From Neptunomonas antarctica (GTDB lineage: Bacteria > Pseudomonadota > Gammaproteobacteria > Pseudomonadales > Balneatricaceae), in the NCBI RefSeq assembly GCF_001305295.1, contig NZ_LJSI01000054.1, positions 124,001-188,000 on the forward strand: a stretch of DNA of 64,000 nucleotides, written 5' to 3'. The translations under genes were made by a program, and so were the position numbers. Shown piece after piece: positions 27,991-35,584 of this stretch (its first letter is position 1; every line of letters starts with the position of its first letter). The notes below the pieces were generated by a model. That model did no database searches and was not told the DNA's origin. It saw only the letters and a program-made list of their open reading frames with translations.

Positions 27991-28635
27991 TTAGCGCTTA
28001 TTCAACGCAACCAGTTGGTCTAATTTACTATGGATACGGTCAGCTTTTTCAATTTCGCGCTGTTGTTTTTCATTCTCGCGCTGAATTTCACGACGATGCT
28101 GATGAAATTCTTTTAATTTACCTTTCGCATGTTCAGCTTCTTCTGCCGTCACCTGACCTTGTGGCTCTCCCAGCAAATTAATCCGATCAGCCCCATCCTG
28201 CAAAGACCGGAAATACTGAGGCGCTCGCACATATGATGCAAGTGCACGCTTGATTTTATTTTTCGCTACTTTCTCTTCAGCGATTAAATCGTCCTGAATA
28301 CCAATCTTGAGAGGACGTACGTTGTCACGATTAAATACTTTAGGATAGGTTTCCATCAAAAGCTGAAGCGCTGCCTGATTTGCCGCTCTATTCTTTGCTT
28401 TACTTTTACTTTTTGGGGTCACTACGTCGTTCACAACATTTCTCTCGATCACTTTGATATTCAAACGGTTTTTCTTTAGCTCTAAATCGCTTAATAACCG
28501 TTCGCATTCATCAACCATCTGCAATGTTTTATTCACCGCAGTATCTACATCGTCATGGACCATCTCAGGCACCTTTGCGGATATAGTAGCTGAACTTTTG
28601 TTTTCCGTTTTCATTGATTTGCTCAACAAGCTCAT
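27991..28635 (-). CDS. ProQ/FinO-domain RNA-binding protein
   Basis: About 214 residues. The central FinO/ProQ domain (about 80-170) shows [26 protein letters not shown] and [28 protein letters not shown], the typical ProQ signature. A basic linker ([11 protein letters not shown]) precedes it and a long charged coiled coil ([28 protein letters not shown]) follows. Such proteins bind structured small RNAs and mRNA 3' ends. The start is uncertain: TTG 28641, ATG 28635 or ATG 28614 all lie inside tusA, giving an unusually long overlap of 50-77 bp. It is not the canonical ProQ locus (which adjoins prc). Confidence 0.85.
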   Translation of the reverse strand: MSLLSKSMKTENKSSATISAKVPEMVHDDVDTAVNKTLQMVDECERLLSDLELKKNRLNIKVIERNVVNDVVTPKSKSKAKNRAANQAALQLLMETYPKVFNRDNVRPLKIGIQDDLIAEEKVAKNKIKRALASYVRAPQYFRSLQDGADRINLLGEPQGQVTAEEAEHAKGKLKEFHQHRREIQRENEKQQREIEKADRIHSKLDQLVALNKR

Positions 28636-28810
28636 GTCCAAGAAATGTACAGAACTTGGGGATATCGCGCTGAGTTGAAGGATCAGTGGCTAATACTAAC
28701 AACACCTCACCTATTTCAATTTCACGCACCTTACTGTGCAACATCATAACCGGTTCGGGACAATATAAGCCCGTAGCATCCAGCAAATGATCTTCTTTGA
28801 TACCCACCAT
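28565..28810 (-). CDS. TusA-family sulfur-carrier protein
   Basis: An 81-residue sulfurtransferase/sulfur carrier. The signature [19 protein letters not shown] has the persulfide-carrying Cys, and the fold continues as [29 protein letters not shown]. TusA relays sulfur to tRNA thiolation and, in sulfur oxidisers, to other pathways. It is the first gene of a tusA-proQ-trxC run and its 3' end overlaps proQ. Given the sox cluster 20 kb away, a role in sulfur oxidation is possible, but this single-copy TusA form without dsrE or rhd neighbours more simply serves tRNA 2-thiouridine synthesis. Confidence 0.9.
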   Translation of the reverse strand: MVGIKEDHLLDATGLYCPEPVMMLHSKVREIEIGEVLLVLATDPSTQRDIPKFCTFLGHELVEQINENGKQKFSYYIRKGA

Positions 28811-28951
28811 TTCGCATCTCTACCCAAAAACACGCCTATTGTCTCAAATAATACTCACCAGCGGAAGCCAGCACTGGCCAAAGTATGAGTTTGTGATTAT
28901 CAGCACAAGGTTTATGCTTACTCTATAGCAATAGACCACAGGGAGCACGTC

Positions 28952-29236
28952 ATGATTAAAGTGATTATTGAACGACACATTGCTGATGAGGAATTGTGCA
29001 AGCATTATGAAAAATCTGAAATGAACACACTGCAAAAAGCGATGCAGGCACATGGCTTCATTTCAGGCGAAGCATTAAAGGATGTACATGATTCAAACCA
29101 TCGCATCATAATCGCCACTTACCGTACGGTTGATGACTGGCATCGCTGGAGAATATCAACTGAACGAAAAGAATTAATGGAAATGATTAGCCCGATGCTA
29201 GATCGAGACGAAAAATTTATGATTCTAGAGCATTAA
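28952..29236 (+). CDS. Antibiotic biosynthesis monooxygenase (ABM)-domain protein
   Basis: A 94-residue ferredoxin-like alpha/beta protein. The start MIKVIIERHIADEELCKHYE and the middle GFISGEALKDVHDSNHRIIIATYRTVDDWHRWRIS match the small ABM-like family found alone in many bacteria. Most such proteins have no known substrate; some degrade haem or act as quinone-modifying oxygenases. SD (GGGAGC) lies about 9 nt upstream of the ATG. The gene is convergent with the following hydrolase gene and their ends overlap by 20 bp. Confidence 0.8.
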   Translation: MIKVIIERHIADEELCKHYEKSEMNTLQKAMQAHGFISGEALKDVHDSNHRIIIATYRTVDDWHRWRISTERKELMEMISPMLDRDEKFMILEH

Positions 29237-29861
29237 CGTCACGCTCTGAATGGCGCCTGACAATGACAGACGTCATAACGCTGAGTGCTGAATCAATATG
29301 AGCTGATTGTGTACAACCTGACCTTTTTCTAGGCTTCAGATCGTGATTGCCATCTTCAAACCAGTTAATCTGGACAGTTGACGGCAATACGTAATTATTC
29401 ACTTCCGTCATATGACCCATAGGGTCGCGTTCGCCCTGAAATATATACAATGGCTTTTCTAACGCCAGTAAATGATCTGTACGAGTAGTCAACGGCTTGC
29501 CAACAGGATGAAAGGGGTATCCGAAGACAAAACATGCTTGTGCGTCAGATTGATCAAGAACCATCGAGGCAACCCGACCTCCCATTGACTTCCCAGCCAG
29601 AAACAGTGGCACTTGATCGGAAAAACTATCAATTACATCGTTGTAAGCCTGAATCAGACGATCCAAACGATCTGGCGGTCTTTTTTTGCCCCCTGAACGC
29701 CGTTGATGCATGTAATCAAACTCGAAGCGCACCACCTGTATTTGATTCTCAACCAAACGATGGCTTACGTATTCCATAAACTCACTATCCATGGCCGCAC
29801 CTGCACCATGAGCAAGAATAACTCGCCCCAATAAAGCATCCCCTTCAATTAAAAGATCCAA
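29217..29861 (-). CDS. Alpha/beta hydrolase of the KANSL3/TEX30 type
   Basis: A 214-residue alpha/beta-hydrolase. Oxyanion strand VILAHGAGAAMDSEFM, nucleophile elbow LFLAGKSMGGRVASMV with catalytic Ser, acidic residue in IFQGERDPMG and catalytic His in FEDGNHDLKPRKRSG follow the small YcjY/KANL3/Tex30 family. It probably starts at TTG 29861: an in-frame stop lies just upstream and no nearby ATG fits. Substrate unknown. Its promoter region is shared with the cbb3 oxidase operon and a perfect FNR box lies 47 bp upstream of its start, so it could be oxygen-regulated. Confidence 0.82.
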   Translation of the reverse strand: MDLLIEGDALLGRVILAHGAGAAMDSEFMEYVSHRLVENQIQVVRFEFDYMHQRRSGGKKRPPDRLDRLIQAYNDVIDSFSDQVPLFLAGKSMGGRVASMVLDQSDAQACFVFGYPFHPVGKPLTTRTDHLLALEKPLYIFQGERDPMGHMTEVNNYVLPSTVQINWFEDGNHDLKPRKRSGCTQSAHIDSALSVMTSVIVRRHSERDVNALES

Positions 29862-30227
29862 AATTCAACATTACCTATCAAAACAGACTATTAATGCATT
29901 GTACTGCTTGATCTACATCAAGCAAATGCTAGTTAAGAAACGTCAAAAACACGCCTAAAGTAGTACTAATTAACAAAAGAGCAGCGCTAAATAGGGTCTT
30001 ATACGATTGTACAATAACTGATTATATTTTATTAACTTTTTATAAATCAATAAGATATAAACACAAGACGGCATAAAGTAATATTCATATAGAATATATT
30101 TAATTTAAGTTATGTGCGACAATACGCCACACTCAACGCATGAAGATCGTTGAAAACACAGGGCTATTCCAAGATAATTACCCTTGTAACTGTACTATCA
30201 AACCAAGCTTTTTGATGAGAGCCTGAC
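29862..30227. other. 366-bp divergent region between the hydrolase and ccoN
   Basis: AT-rich, no gene found. It holds a perfect FNR-type box (29908-29921) near its left end. Close to ccoN, ATCAAA and TTTGAT form a small inverted repeat with the ribosome site of ccoN just after it. I could not find a -10 hexamer at ideal class II spacing in either direction. Confidence 0.5.
29908..29921. promoter_or_regulatory. Perfect FNR/Anr box between the hydrolase and ccoNOQP
   Basis: TTGATCTACATCAA matches TTGAT-N4-ATCAA at all ten defined positions. It is 306 bp before ccoN and 47 bp before the divergent hydrolase, so it may regulate either or both. Confidence 0.7.
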
Positions 30228-31658
30228 ATGAGCACTGCAATCGAACATCCAACTTATAACTACAAAGTTGTACGCCAGTTCGCCATTATGACGGTGATAT
30301 GGGGTATCGTAGGCATGACAGTAGGCGTCTTTATTGCCGCTCAACTGGTATGGCCGGCATTAAACTTTGACACGGCGTGGCTCTCTTTTGGCCGCATTCG
30401 TCCTCTACACACCAATGCGGTTATATTCGCATTTGGTGGATCAGCCCTGTTCGCTACATCTTATTATGTAGTTCAGCGTACCTGCCAAACACGTCTTTTC
30501 TCTGACGGTTTGGCTGCTTTCACATTCTGGGGCTGGCAAACAGTCATTCTTCTAGCAGCAATTACGCTGCCAATGGGTCTGACTTCCAGCAAGGAATACG
30601 CAGAGCTGGAATGGCCAATCGATATACTCCTTGCGGTTGTATGGATTTGCTATGCCATCGTATTTCTGGGCACAGTGAAAAACCGTAAAACTTCTCATAT
30701 CTATGTGGGTAACTGGTTCTACATGGCTTTTATCATTACTGTAGCGGTACTTCATATCGTTAACAGTGCAGTGATACCGGTCACTATGTGGAAATCCTAC
30801 TCTGTTTACCCTGGTGCAGTTGATGCCATGGTGCAGTGGTGGTATGGGCATAATGCTGTAGGTTTCTTCCTCACAGCAGGCTTCCTGGGCATGATGTATT
30901 ACTTCGTTCCGAAGCAAGCTGAACGTCCAATTTACTCTTATCGCTTATCTATCGTGCATTTCTGGGCGCTGATTGCGACATACATGTGGGCCGGTGGTCA
31001 TCACCTGCATTACTCTGCCCTGCCTGACTGGACTCAGTCTGTTGCCATGGTTATGTCTTTGATTCTTCTGGCACCTTCATGGGGCGGTATGATCAACGGT
31101 ATGATGACGCTCTCTGGCGCCTGGCACAAACTACGCACTGATCCTATCCTTCGCTTTTTGGTTGTTTCTCTATCCTTCTACGGTATGTCTACCTTCGAAG
31201 GCCCTATGATGGCAATCAAAACAGTGAATGCACTGTCTCACAACACTGACTGGACGGTAGGTCACGTACATGCCGGCGCTCTTGGCTGGGTTGCTATGAT
31301 CACTATCGGTGCAACCTATCACATGATTCCCAAACTGTTCGGGAAGACACAGATGTGGAGCGTTGCCTTGATCAATACTCACTTCTGGCTGGCAACTGTT
31401 GGTACTGTACTTTACATCTGCGCGATGTGGGTTAATGGTATATTGCAGGGTCTGATGTGGCGCGCAGTTAACGAAGATGGCACGCTGACTTACAGCTTCG
31501 TTGAAGCACTGGAAGCATCACATCCAGGTTACTTCGTACGCTGGTTGGGTGGATTATTCTTGCTGACAGGTATGTTTCTGATGGCTTTCAACACTTGGCA
31601 GACTGTTCGTAAAGACAGTAAAGCCCCAGTAGCTGACGCTGCTGCGCAGGTTGCATAA
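30228..31658 (+). CDS. ccoN: cbb3-type cytochrome c oxidase subunit I
   Basis: Catalytic subunit of the high-affinity cbb3 terminal oxidase; reduces oxygen to water at the haem b3-CuB centre and pumps protons. The 476-residue protein has about 12 TM helices and the family histidines, for example [18 protein letters not shown] (haem b), [27 protein letters not shown] (CuB/His-Tyr-type region), [14 protein letters not shown] and [11 protein letters not shown]. Order ccoN-O-Q-P is conserved and gaps are small. Low-oxygen induction is expected, with an FNR box upstream. This would be the terminal acceptor for electrons from Sox thiosulfate oxidation under low oxygen. Confidence 0.97.
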   Translation: MSTAIEHPTYNYKVVRQFAIMTVIWGIVGMTVGVFIAAQLVWPALNFDTAWLSFGRIRPLHTNAVIFAFGGSALFATSYYVVQRTCQTRLFSDGLAAFTFWGWQTVILLAAITLPMGLTSSKEYAELEWPIDILLAVVWICYAIVFLGTVKNRKTSHIYVGNWFYMAFIITVAVLHIVNSAVIPVTMWKSYSVYPGAVDAMVQWWYGHNAVGFFLTAGFLGMMYYFVPKQAERPIYSYRLSIVHFWALIATYMWAGGHHLHYSALPDWTQSVAMVMSLILLAPSWGGMINGMMTLSGAWHKLRTDPILRFLVVSLSFYGMSTFEGPMMAIKTVNALSHNTDWTVGHVHAGALGWVAMITIGATYHMIPKLFGKTQMWSVALINTHFWLATVGTVLYICAMWVNGILQGLMWRAVNEDGTLTYSFVEALEASHPGYFVRWLGGLFLLTGMFLMAFNTWQTVRKDSKAPVADAAAQVA

Positions 31659-31675
31659 GGCTGAGGAGCAGAATA

Positions 31676-32296
31676 ATGATCAAGCATGAAACAATAGAAA
31701 AAAACATCGGCTTAATGGTCCTGCTGATTATCATCGTTATCAGCGGTGGTGGTTTGGCTGAGATCGTACCTTTGTTTTTCCAGGCATCAACGACCAAACC
31801 AATTGAAGGCCTGCGCACTTATACTGCAGTAGAACTTGAAGGACGTGATATTTACATCCGCGAAGGCTGCCATGTGTGCCACACTCAGATGATCCGTCCG
31901 TTCCGTGCAGAAACAGAACGTTATGGCCATTTTTCAACAGCTGACGAACATGTATGGGAACATCCGTTCCTATGGGGTTCTAAACGCACAGGGCCTGATT
32001 TGGCCCGTGTCGGTGGCCGCTACTCAGATGATTGGCATCGCGCGCATTTATACAACCCTCGTGATGTTGTACCTGAGTCAAAAATGCCTTCATTCCCATG
32101 GCTGTTCGAAGACAAGCTAACGGGAGAAGATACGGCTGCCAAAATGAGTGTTCTGCGTCAACTGGGTGTCCCTTACACTGACGATCAAATCGCCAGTGCT
32201 CAAGAAGACGCTGCAGGTAAATATGAAATTGAAGCATTGATTTCATATTTGCAGGCGCTGGGCAAAACCCATTCTGTTTACAATAACAAACGGTAA
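31676..32296 (+). CDS. ccoO: cbb3-type cytochrome c oxidase subunit II (mono-haem cytochrome c)
   Basis: A 206-residue membrane-anchored cytochrome c that passes electrons from CcoP toward CcoN. One N-terminal TM ([24 protein letters not shown]) is followed by the periplasmic domain with one haem c site, [19 protein letters not shown], and the axial Met probably in [10 protein letters not shown]. This is the normal CcoO length and architecture. It follows ccoN by 17 bp with SD GAGGAG and precedes ccoQ by 6 bp, so the genes are one transcription unit. Confidence 0.97.
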   Translation: MIKHETIEKNIGLMVLLIIIVISGGGLAEIVPLFFQASTTKPIEGLRTYTAVELEGRDIYIREGCHVCHTQMIRPFRAETERYGHFSTADEHVWEHPFLWGSKRTGPDLARVGGRYSDDWHRAHLYNPRDVVPESKMPSFPWLFEDKLTGEDTAAKMSVLRQLGVPYTDDQIASAQEDAAGKYEIEALISYLQALGKTHSVYNNKR

Positions 32297-32302
32297 TCCC
32301 TA

Positions 32303-32488
32303 GTGAGTTACGATGTTTACGGTCCTTTCATACCGGTGATTATGCTTATCACTTTTCTTGGCCTTTTTATCTGGGTATTACTTCCAGGCAATAAGAAGCG
32401 ATTTGATGAGGCATCTCAACTCCCCTTCGCAGACGAAGGGGATAGCAACCGGGATGAAACGCCCCCGAACAGGAGTGTTGAAAAATGA
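32303..32488 (+). CDS. ccoQ: cbb3-type oxidase small subunit CcoQ
   Basis: A 61-residue single-TM protein (FIPVIMLITFLGLFIWVLLPG) with a charged cytoplasmic tail ending in DRNETPPNRS-like sequence. Size and position between ccoO and ccoP identify CcoQ, which stabilises the assembled oxidase, especially in the presence of oxygen. It uses a GTG start at 32303 and its stop overlaps the ccoP ATG by four bases (ATGA), implying translational coupling. Confidence 0.92.
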   Translation: MSYDVYGPFIPVIMLITFLGLFIWVLLPGNKKRFDEASQLPFADEGDSNRDETPPNRSVEK

Positions 32489-33378
32489 GTGCTTTCTGGA
32501 GCGCATGGGTAACCATTATCACCCTAGCCGTTATTTTTGGCTGTACTTGGTTACTTTTGCAAACGCGTAAAAGTGAACCCTACAAAGAAGAAACTGAAAA
32601 AACAGTCGGTCATGAATTTGACGGCATTGCAGAATACGATAACCCATTACCAAAATGGTGGTTCCAGATGTTTATGGCAACTATCGTTTTTGGTTTGGTT
32701 TATCTGGCTCTGTACCCTGGACTTGGCAACTGGAAAGGCCTATTGGGCTGGACTTCAACCAACCAGTGGGAAGAAGAGATGGCTCATGCTGATGAAGTAT
32801 ACAAGCCCGTCTTTGCTAAATACGCAGTGCTTTCAGTTGAAGACCTGCAAAAACCTGAAAACGTAGCAGGCCTTAAAATGGGGCAGCGCATGTTTGCAAA
32901 CAACTGTTCTGTTTGTCATGGTACTGCTGCAACTGGCGCGCACGGCTTTCCTAACCTGACGGATAATGACTGGCTGTATGGCGGCGCTCCTGCCACCATT
33001 AAGCAGACGCTTTTACATGGTCGTCAGGGTGCGATGCCAGCATGGGGAGCGGTTCTTGGCGAAGAAGGTGTTCGTGACGTAGCAAGCTACGTACAGACAC
33101 TTAGCGGCCAGGAATCTGACCCTGAATCTACTGCACGCGGTAAGACTCAGTTCCAGGCACTCTGTACGGCCTGTCACGGTGTTGATGGTAAAGGAATGCA
33201 AGCTTTAGGCGCACCTAACCTGACTGACACTACTTGGCTGTACGGTGGTACTTTTGAACAAATAACCCATACTATCCGTTCAGGGCGTAATGGTGTTATG
33301 CCTGCTCAGAAGAATCTGCTCAGCGAGGATAAAATCCAGCTAATTGCTGCCTATGTCTATAGCTTGTCTAACAAGTAA
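32485..33378 (+). CDS. ccoP: cbb3-type cytochrome c oxidase subunit III (di-haem cytochrome c)
   Basis: A 297-residue membrane-bound di-haem cytochrome that receives electrons from soluble cytochrome c. It has an N-terminal TM, the conserved DGIAEYDNPLPKWWFQMF segment leading into a second TM, and two cytochrome c domains with CxxCH sites NNCSVCHGTAATG and ALCTACHGVDGKG plus Met ligands in QGAMPAWG and NGVMPAQK. The ATG overlaps the ccoQ stop. The operon ends here with a strong terminator at 33396-33432. Confidence 0.97.
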   Translation: MSAFWSAWVTIITLAVIFGCTWLLLQTRKSEPYKEETEKTVGHEFDGIAEYDNPLPKWWFQMFMATIVFGLVYLALYPGLGNWKGLLGWTSTNQWEEEMAHADEVYKPVFAKYAVLSVEDLQKPENVAGLKMGQRMFANNCSVCHGTAATGAHGFPNLTDNDWLYGGAPATIKQTLLHGRQGAMPAWGAVLGEEGVRDVASYVQTLSGQESDPESTARGKTQFQALCTACHGVDGKGMQALGAPNLTDTTWLYGGTFEQITHTIRSGRNGVMPAQKNLLSEDKIQLIAAYVYSLSNK

Positions 33379-33392
33379 TTGACAGTTATCAA
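33379..33392 (+). promoter_or_regulatory. FNR/Anr-type box between ccoP and ccoG
   Basis: TTGACAGTTATCAA matches TTGAT-N4-ATCAA at 9 of 10 defined bases and begins right after the ccoP stop codon. A perfect TATAAT hexamer at 33444-33449 would place a start near 33456, with the box centre at about -71, a class I type position. The ccoP terminator lies between the box and the start point. Confidence 0.5.
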
Positions 33393-33395
33393 TTA

Positions 33396-33432
33396 AAAGG
33401 CGATATGAAGATATTCATATCGCCTTTTTTTT
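33396..33432 (+). terminator. Rho-independent terminator of ccoNOQP
   Basis: Long stem of 12 or more pairs (core GGCGATATGAA with TTCATATCGCC), 4-nt loop GATA and an eight-base T tract, starting 18 bp after the ccoP stop. Confidence 0.9.
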
Positions 33433-33530
33433 AGAGAAAACATTATAATATTCAACATATCTAATAGATAAGTTATAGATACGTTGGCCCAGTAGGCTAA
33501 TACCCATCCATTCAGCTTGCGAGCACAGGA

Positions 33531-34955
33531 ATGAATCAGATACCCGTAAAAGATATAACGCCGCCACCTTCTCCTAGTGAAAAAGCAGCATCTATTGATC
33601 TCTACTCAAGTAGAGAACACATTTATGTAAAGTTTTATAAAGGTATCTTTAAAAATTTACGCGTTATCTCTGGCGCGATTATGCTGATCATGTTTTATGG
33701 CTTTCCCCTTATTGAGTGGAATGGCAGACAAGCGATCCTCTTTGATCTGCCTAGTCGTCAGTTTCACGTGTTTGGCATGACTTTTTGGCCTCAAGACTTC
33801 ATGCTGCTATCTTGGCTACTAATCATCCTGGCATTCACCCTGTTTTTTGTAACTGTTTTTGCAGGGCGTCTCTGGTGTGGCTATGCTTGCCCTCAGTTCG
33901 TATGGACATGGCTGTTTATATGGGCAGAGAGAATTGCCGAAGGTGATCGCAACCAGCGCATGAAGCTAGACAAAGCCGGTTGGAGCCTCACAAAACTCCG
34001 CAAGAAAGTTGTAAAACATGGTTTATGGTTATTCATAGCAATCACCTCTGCTATTGCCTTTGTCGGCTATTTTTCGCCCATTCGCCAACTGGTCAATGAT
34101 TTCGCTAGTTTTTCGCTCGGCCCCTGGGAAACCTGGTGGATTGGTTTTGTTGCGGTTGCTACCTATGCCAACGCAGGCTGGCTTCGCGAGCAGGTATGTA
34201 TCTATATGTGTCCTTATGCACGCTTTCAAAGCGTCATGTTTGATCAGGATACACTCGTCATATCCTATGATGAAAAACGCGGTGAACATCGAGGAAAACG
34301 CAAGAAGGATACCGATTATAAAGCAGAAGGTTTAGGTGACTGCATCGATTGTGGTTTCTGTGTAAACGTGTGCCCTGTTGGTATAGATATTCGCGATGGC
34401 TTACAATACGAATGCGTAGCTTGTGGTGCGTGTGTGGATGCCTGTGATGACATCATGGATCGTATGGGATATGAAAGAGGACTGGTTCGATACACGACAG
34501 AGCACCAATTAGAGGGCAAAAAAACCCACTTATTAAGACCTCGTCTTATGGGCTATTTATTAGTACTCATAGCCATGTGTATTGCTTTTGGTTACACCAT
34601 TTACAGCCGAATCCCTCTCGAAGTTGATATTCTGCGTGACCGTGGACAACTTTATAATAAAACCCCCAATGGTTTAATAGAGAATGTGTACAATCTCAAA
34701 CTAGCCAATAAAGAGCAGCGTGATCATGACTATCGAATTAGTTTATCGGGCGTCGAAGGACTGCAACTAATTTCAGATCCTGTAGTCACCATTAAAGCAG
34801 GCGAACTTCTGGGTTACGTTATTCGTGTTCAGTTAGATCCGGAGCAAATCAAACGGTCTAACTATGATATCCAGATTAATGTTCAGGCATTAGATGATGA
34901 CAGCATCTCTATCACCGAAGACAGTCGCTTTTTAGGCCCTGCGCCACGTCGATAA
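33531..34955 (+). CDS. ccoG: cbb3 oxidase maturation protein CcoG (FixG/RdxA), polyferredoxin
   Basis: A 474-residue membrane cupric reductase involved in copper delivery to cbb3 oxidase. It has about five TM helices; a CGYACPQFVWTW motif; two [4Fe-4S] ferredoxin motifs in GLGDCIDCGFCVNVCPVGI and YECVACGACVDACDDI; and a C-terminal Ig-like FixG domain (about 365-474). Length is normal. It follows the ccoP terminator and its own FNR-like box, and is itself followed by a terminator before fixH, so it may be expressed separately from the rest of the assembly genes. Confidence 0.96.
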   Translation: MNQIPVKDITPPPSPSEKAASIDLYSSREHIYVKFYKGIFKNLRVISGAIMLIMFYGFPLIEWNGRQAILFDLPSRQFHVFGMTFWPQDFMLLSWLLIILAFTLFFVTVFAGRLWCGYACPQFVWTWLFIWAERIAEGDRNQRMKLDKAGWSLTKLRKKVVKHGLWLFIAITSAIAFVGYFSPIRQLVNDFASFSLGPWETWWIGFVAVATYANAGWLREQVCIYMCPYARFQSVMFDQDTLVISYDEKRGEHRGKRKKDTDYKAEGLGDCIDCGFCVNVCPVGIDIRDGLQYECVACGACVDACDDIMDRMGYERGLVRYTTEHQLEGKKTHLLRPRLMGYLLVLIAMCIAFGYTIYSRIPLEVDILRDRGQLYNKTPNGLIENVYNLKLANKEQRDHDYRISLSGVEGLQLISDPVVTIKAGELLGYVIRVQLDPEQIKRSNYDIQINVQALDDDSISITEDSRFLGPAPRR

Positions 34956-34977
34956 GCGACGGCGTAATAAATGAGTA

Positions 34978-35017
34978 AAAATAGCTGCTTTCTGCAAAGA
35001 CAGCAGCTATTTTTTAT
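34978..35017 (+). terminator. Rho-independent terminator between ccoG and fixH
   Basis: A 12-bp stem (AAAATAGCTGCT with AGCAGCTATTTT), 12-nt loop and a T tract, 22 bp after the ccoG stop and about 30 bp before fixH. Probably partial, since fixH-ccoI-ccoS have no obvious promoter of their own. Confidence 0.78.
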
Positions 35018-35046
35018 AGTCGTAATTTTTTATAGCAGTAACCAAT

Positions 35047-35574
35047 ATGACCGAAGATGAGATTGATAAGATTCAAGCAGCAAAACCCTGGTACCAACAA
35101 CCTTGGCTATGGTTTATTTTATCGCCCCTGATTGCCGTAGCTATTTATGGATTTACCTTTCTCTATCTCGCTATTACAACCATGGACGGCGTGGTTAAAG
35201 ATGATTATTACCGCATAGCAAGAGGCTATGAGGTGAACACAGTAAAAACTCAAAAAGCTATCGAGCATCATATCGCTGCCACACTCAGCCTGGATAATAT
35301 GACGGGTGATATTATGGTCAAGCTCAAGGGTGAATTTAGCGCCATCCCTGAATATCTGATGCTTGATATCGTCCATCCGACACACCAGAAATATGATCAG
35401 ATGATCACATTAAAAGCGGTCGGTTCTCAGCAACTGTATTCAGGAACCCTATCCTCTCAGCTAAAGGGTAAACGCTTTATTTTCATAGCACCCCCTAATG
35501 AAGACTGGCATTTGAATAAAGAAATCCAGCCACCTTATGATCAAATAAGCGTTGAGCTGAAGCCCACTTTATAG
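35047..35574 (+). CDS. FixH/CcoH family cbb3 oxidase assembly protein
   Basis: A 175-residue protein with one TM (WFILSPLIAVAIYGFTFLYLAI) close to the N terminus and a periplasmic beta-rich FixH domain; the segment MDGVVKDDYYRIARGYEVN is the family signature. FixH/CcoH assists cbb3 maturation and stays attached to the complex in some species. It lies between ccoG and the copper ATPase ccoI (10-bp gap), the usual ccoGHIS order. There is no strong SD; initiation may depend on structure from the preceding terminator. Confidence 0.9.
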   Translation: MTEDEIDKIQAAKPWYQQPWLWFILSPLIAVAIYGFTFLYLAITTMDGVVKDDYYRIARGYEVNTVKTQKAIEHHIAATLSLDNMTGDIMVKLKGEFSAIPEYLMLDIVHPTHQKYDQMITLKAVGSQQLYSGTLSSQLKGKRFIFIAPPNEDWHLNKEIQPPYDQISVELKPTL

Positions 35575-35584
35575 GCCTGTTAAC

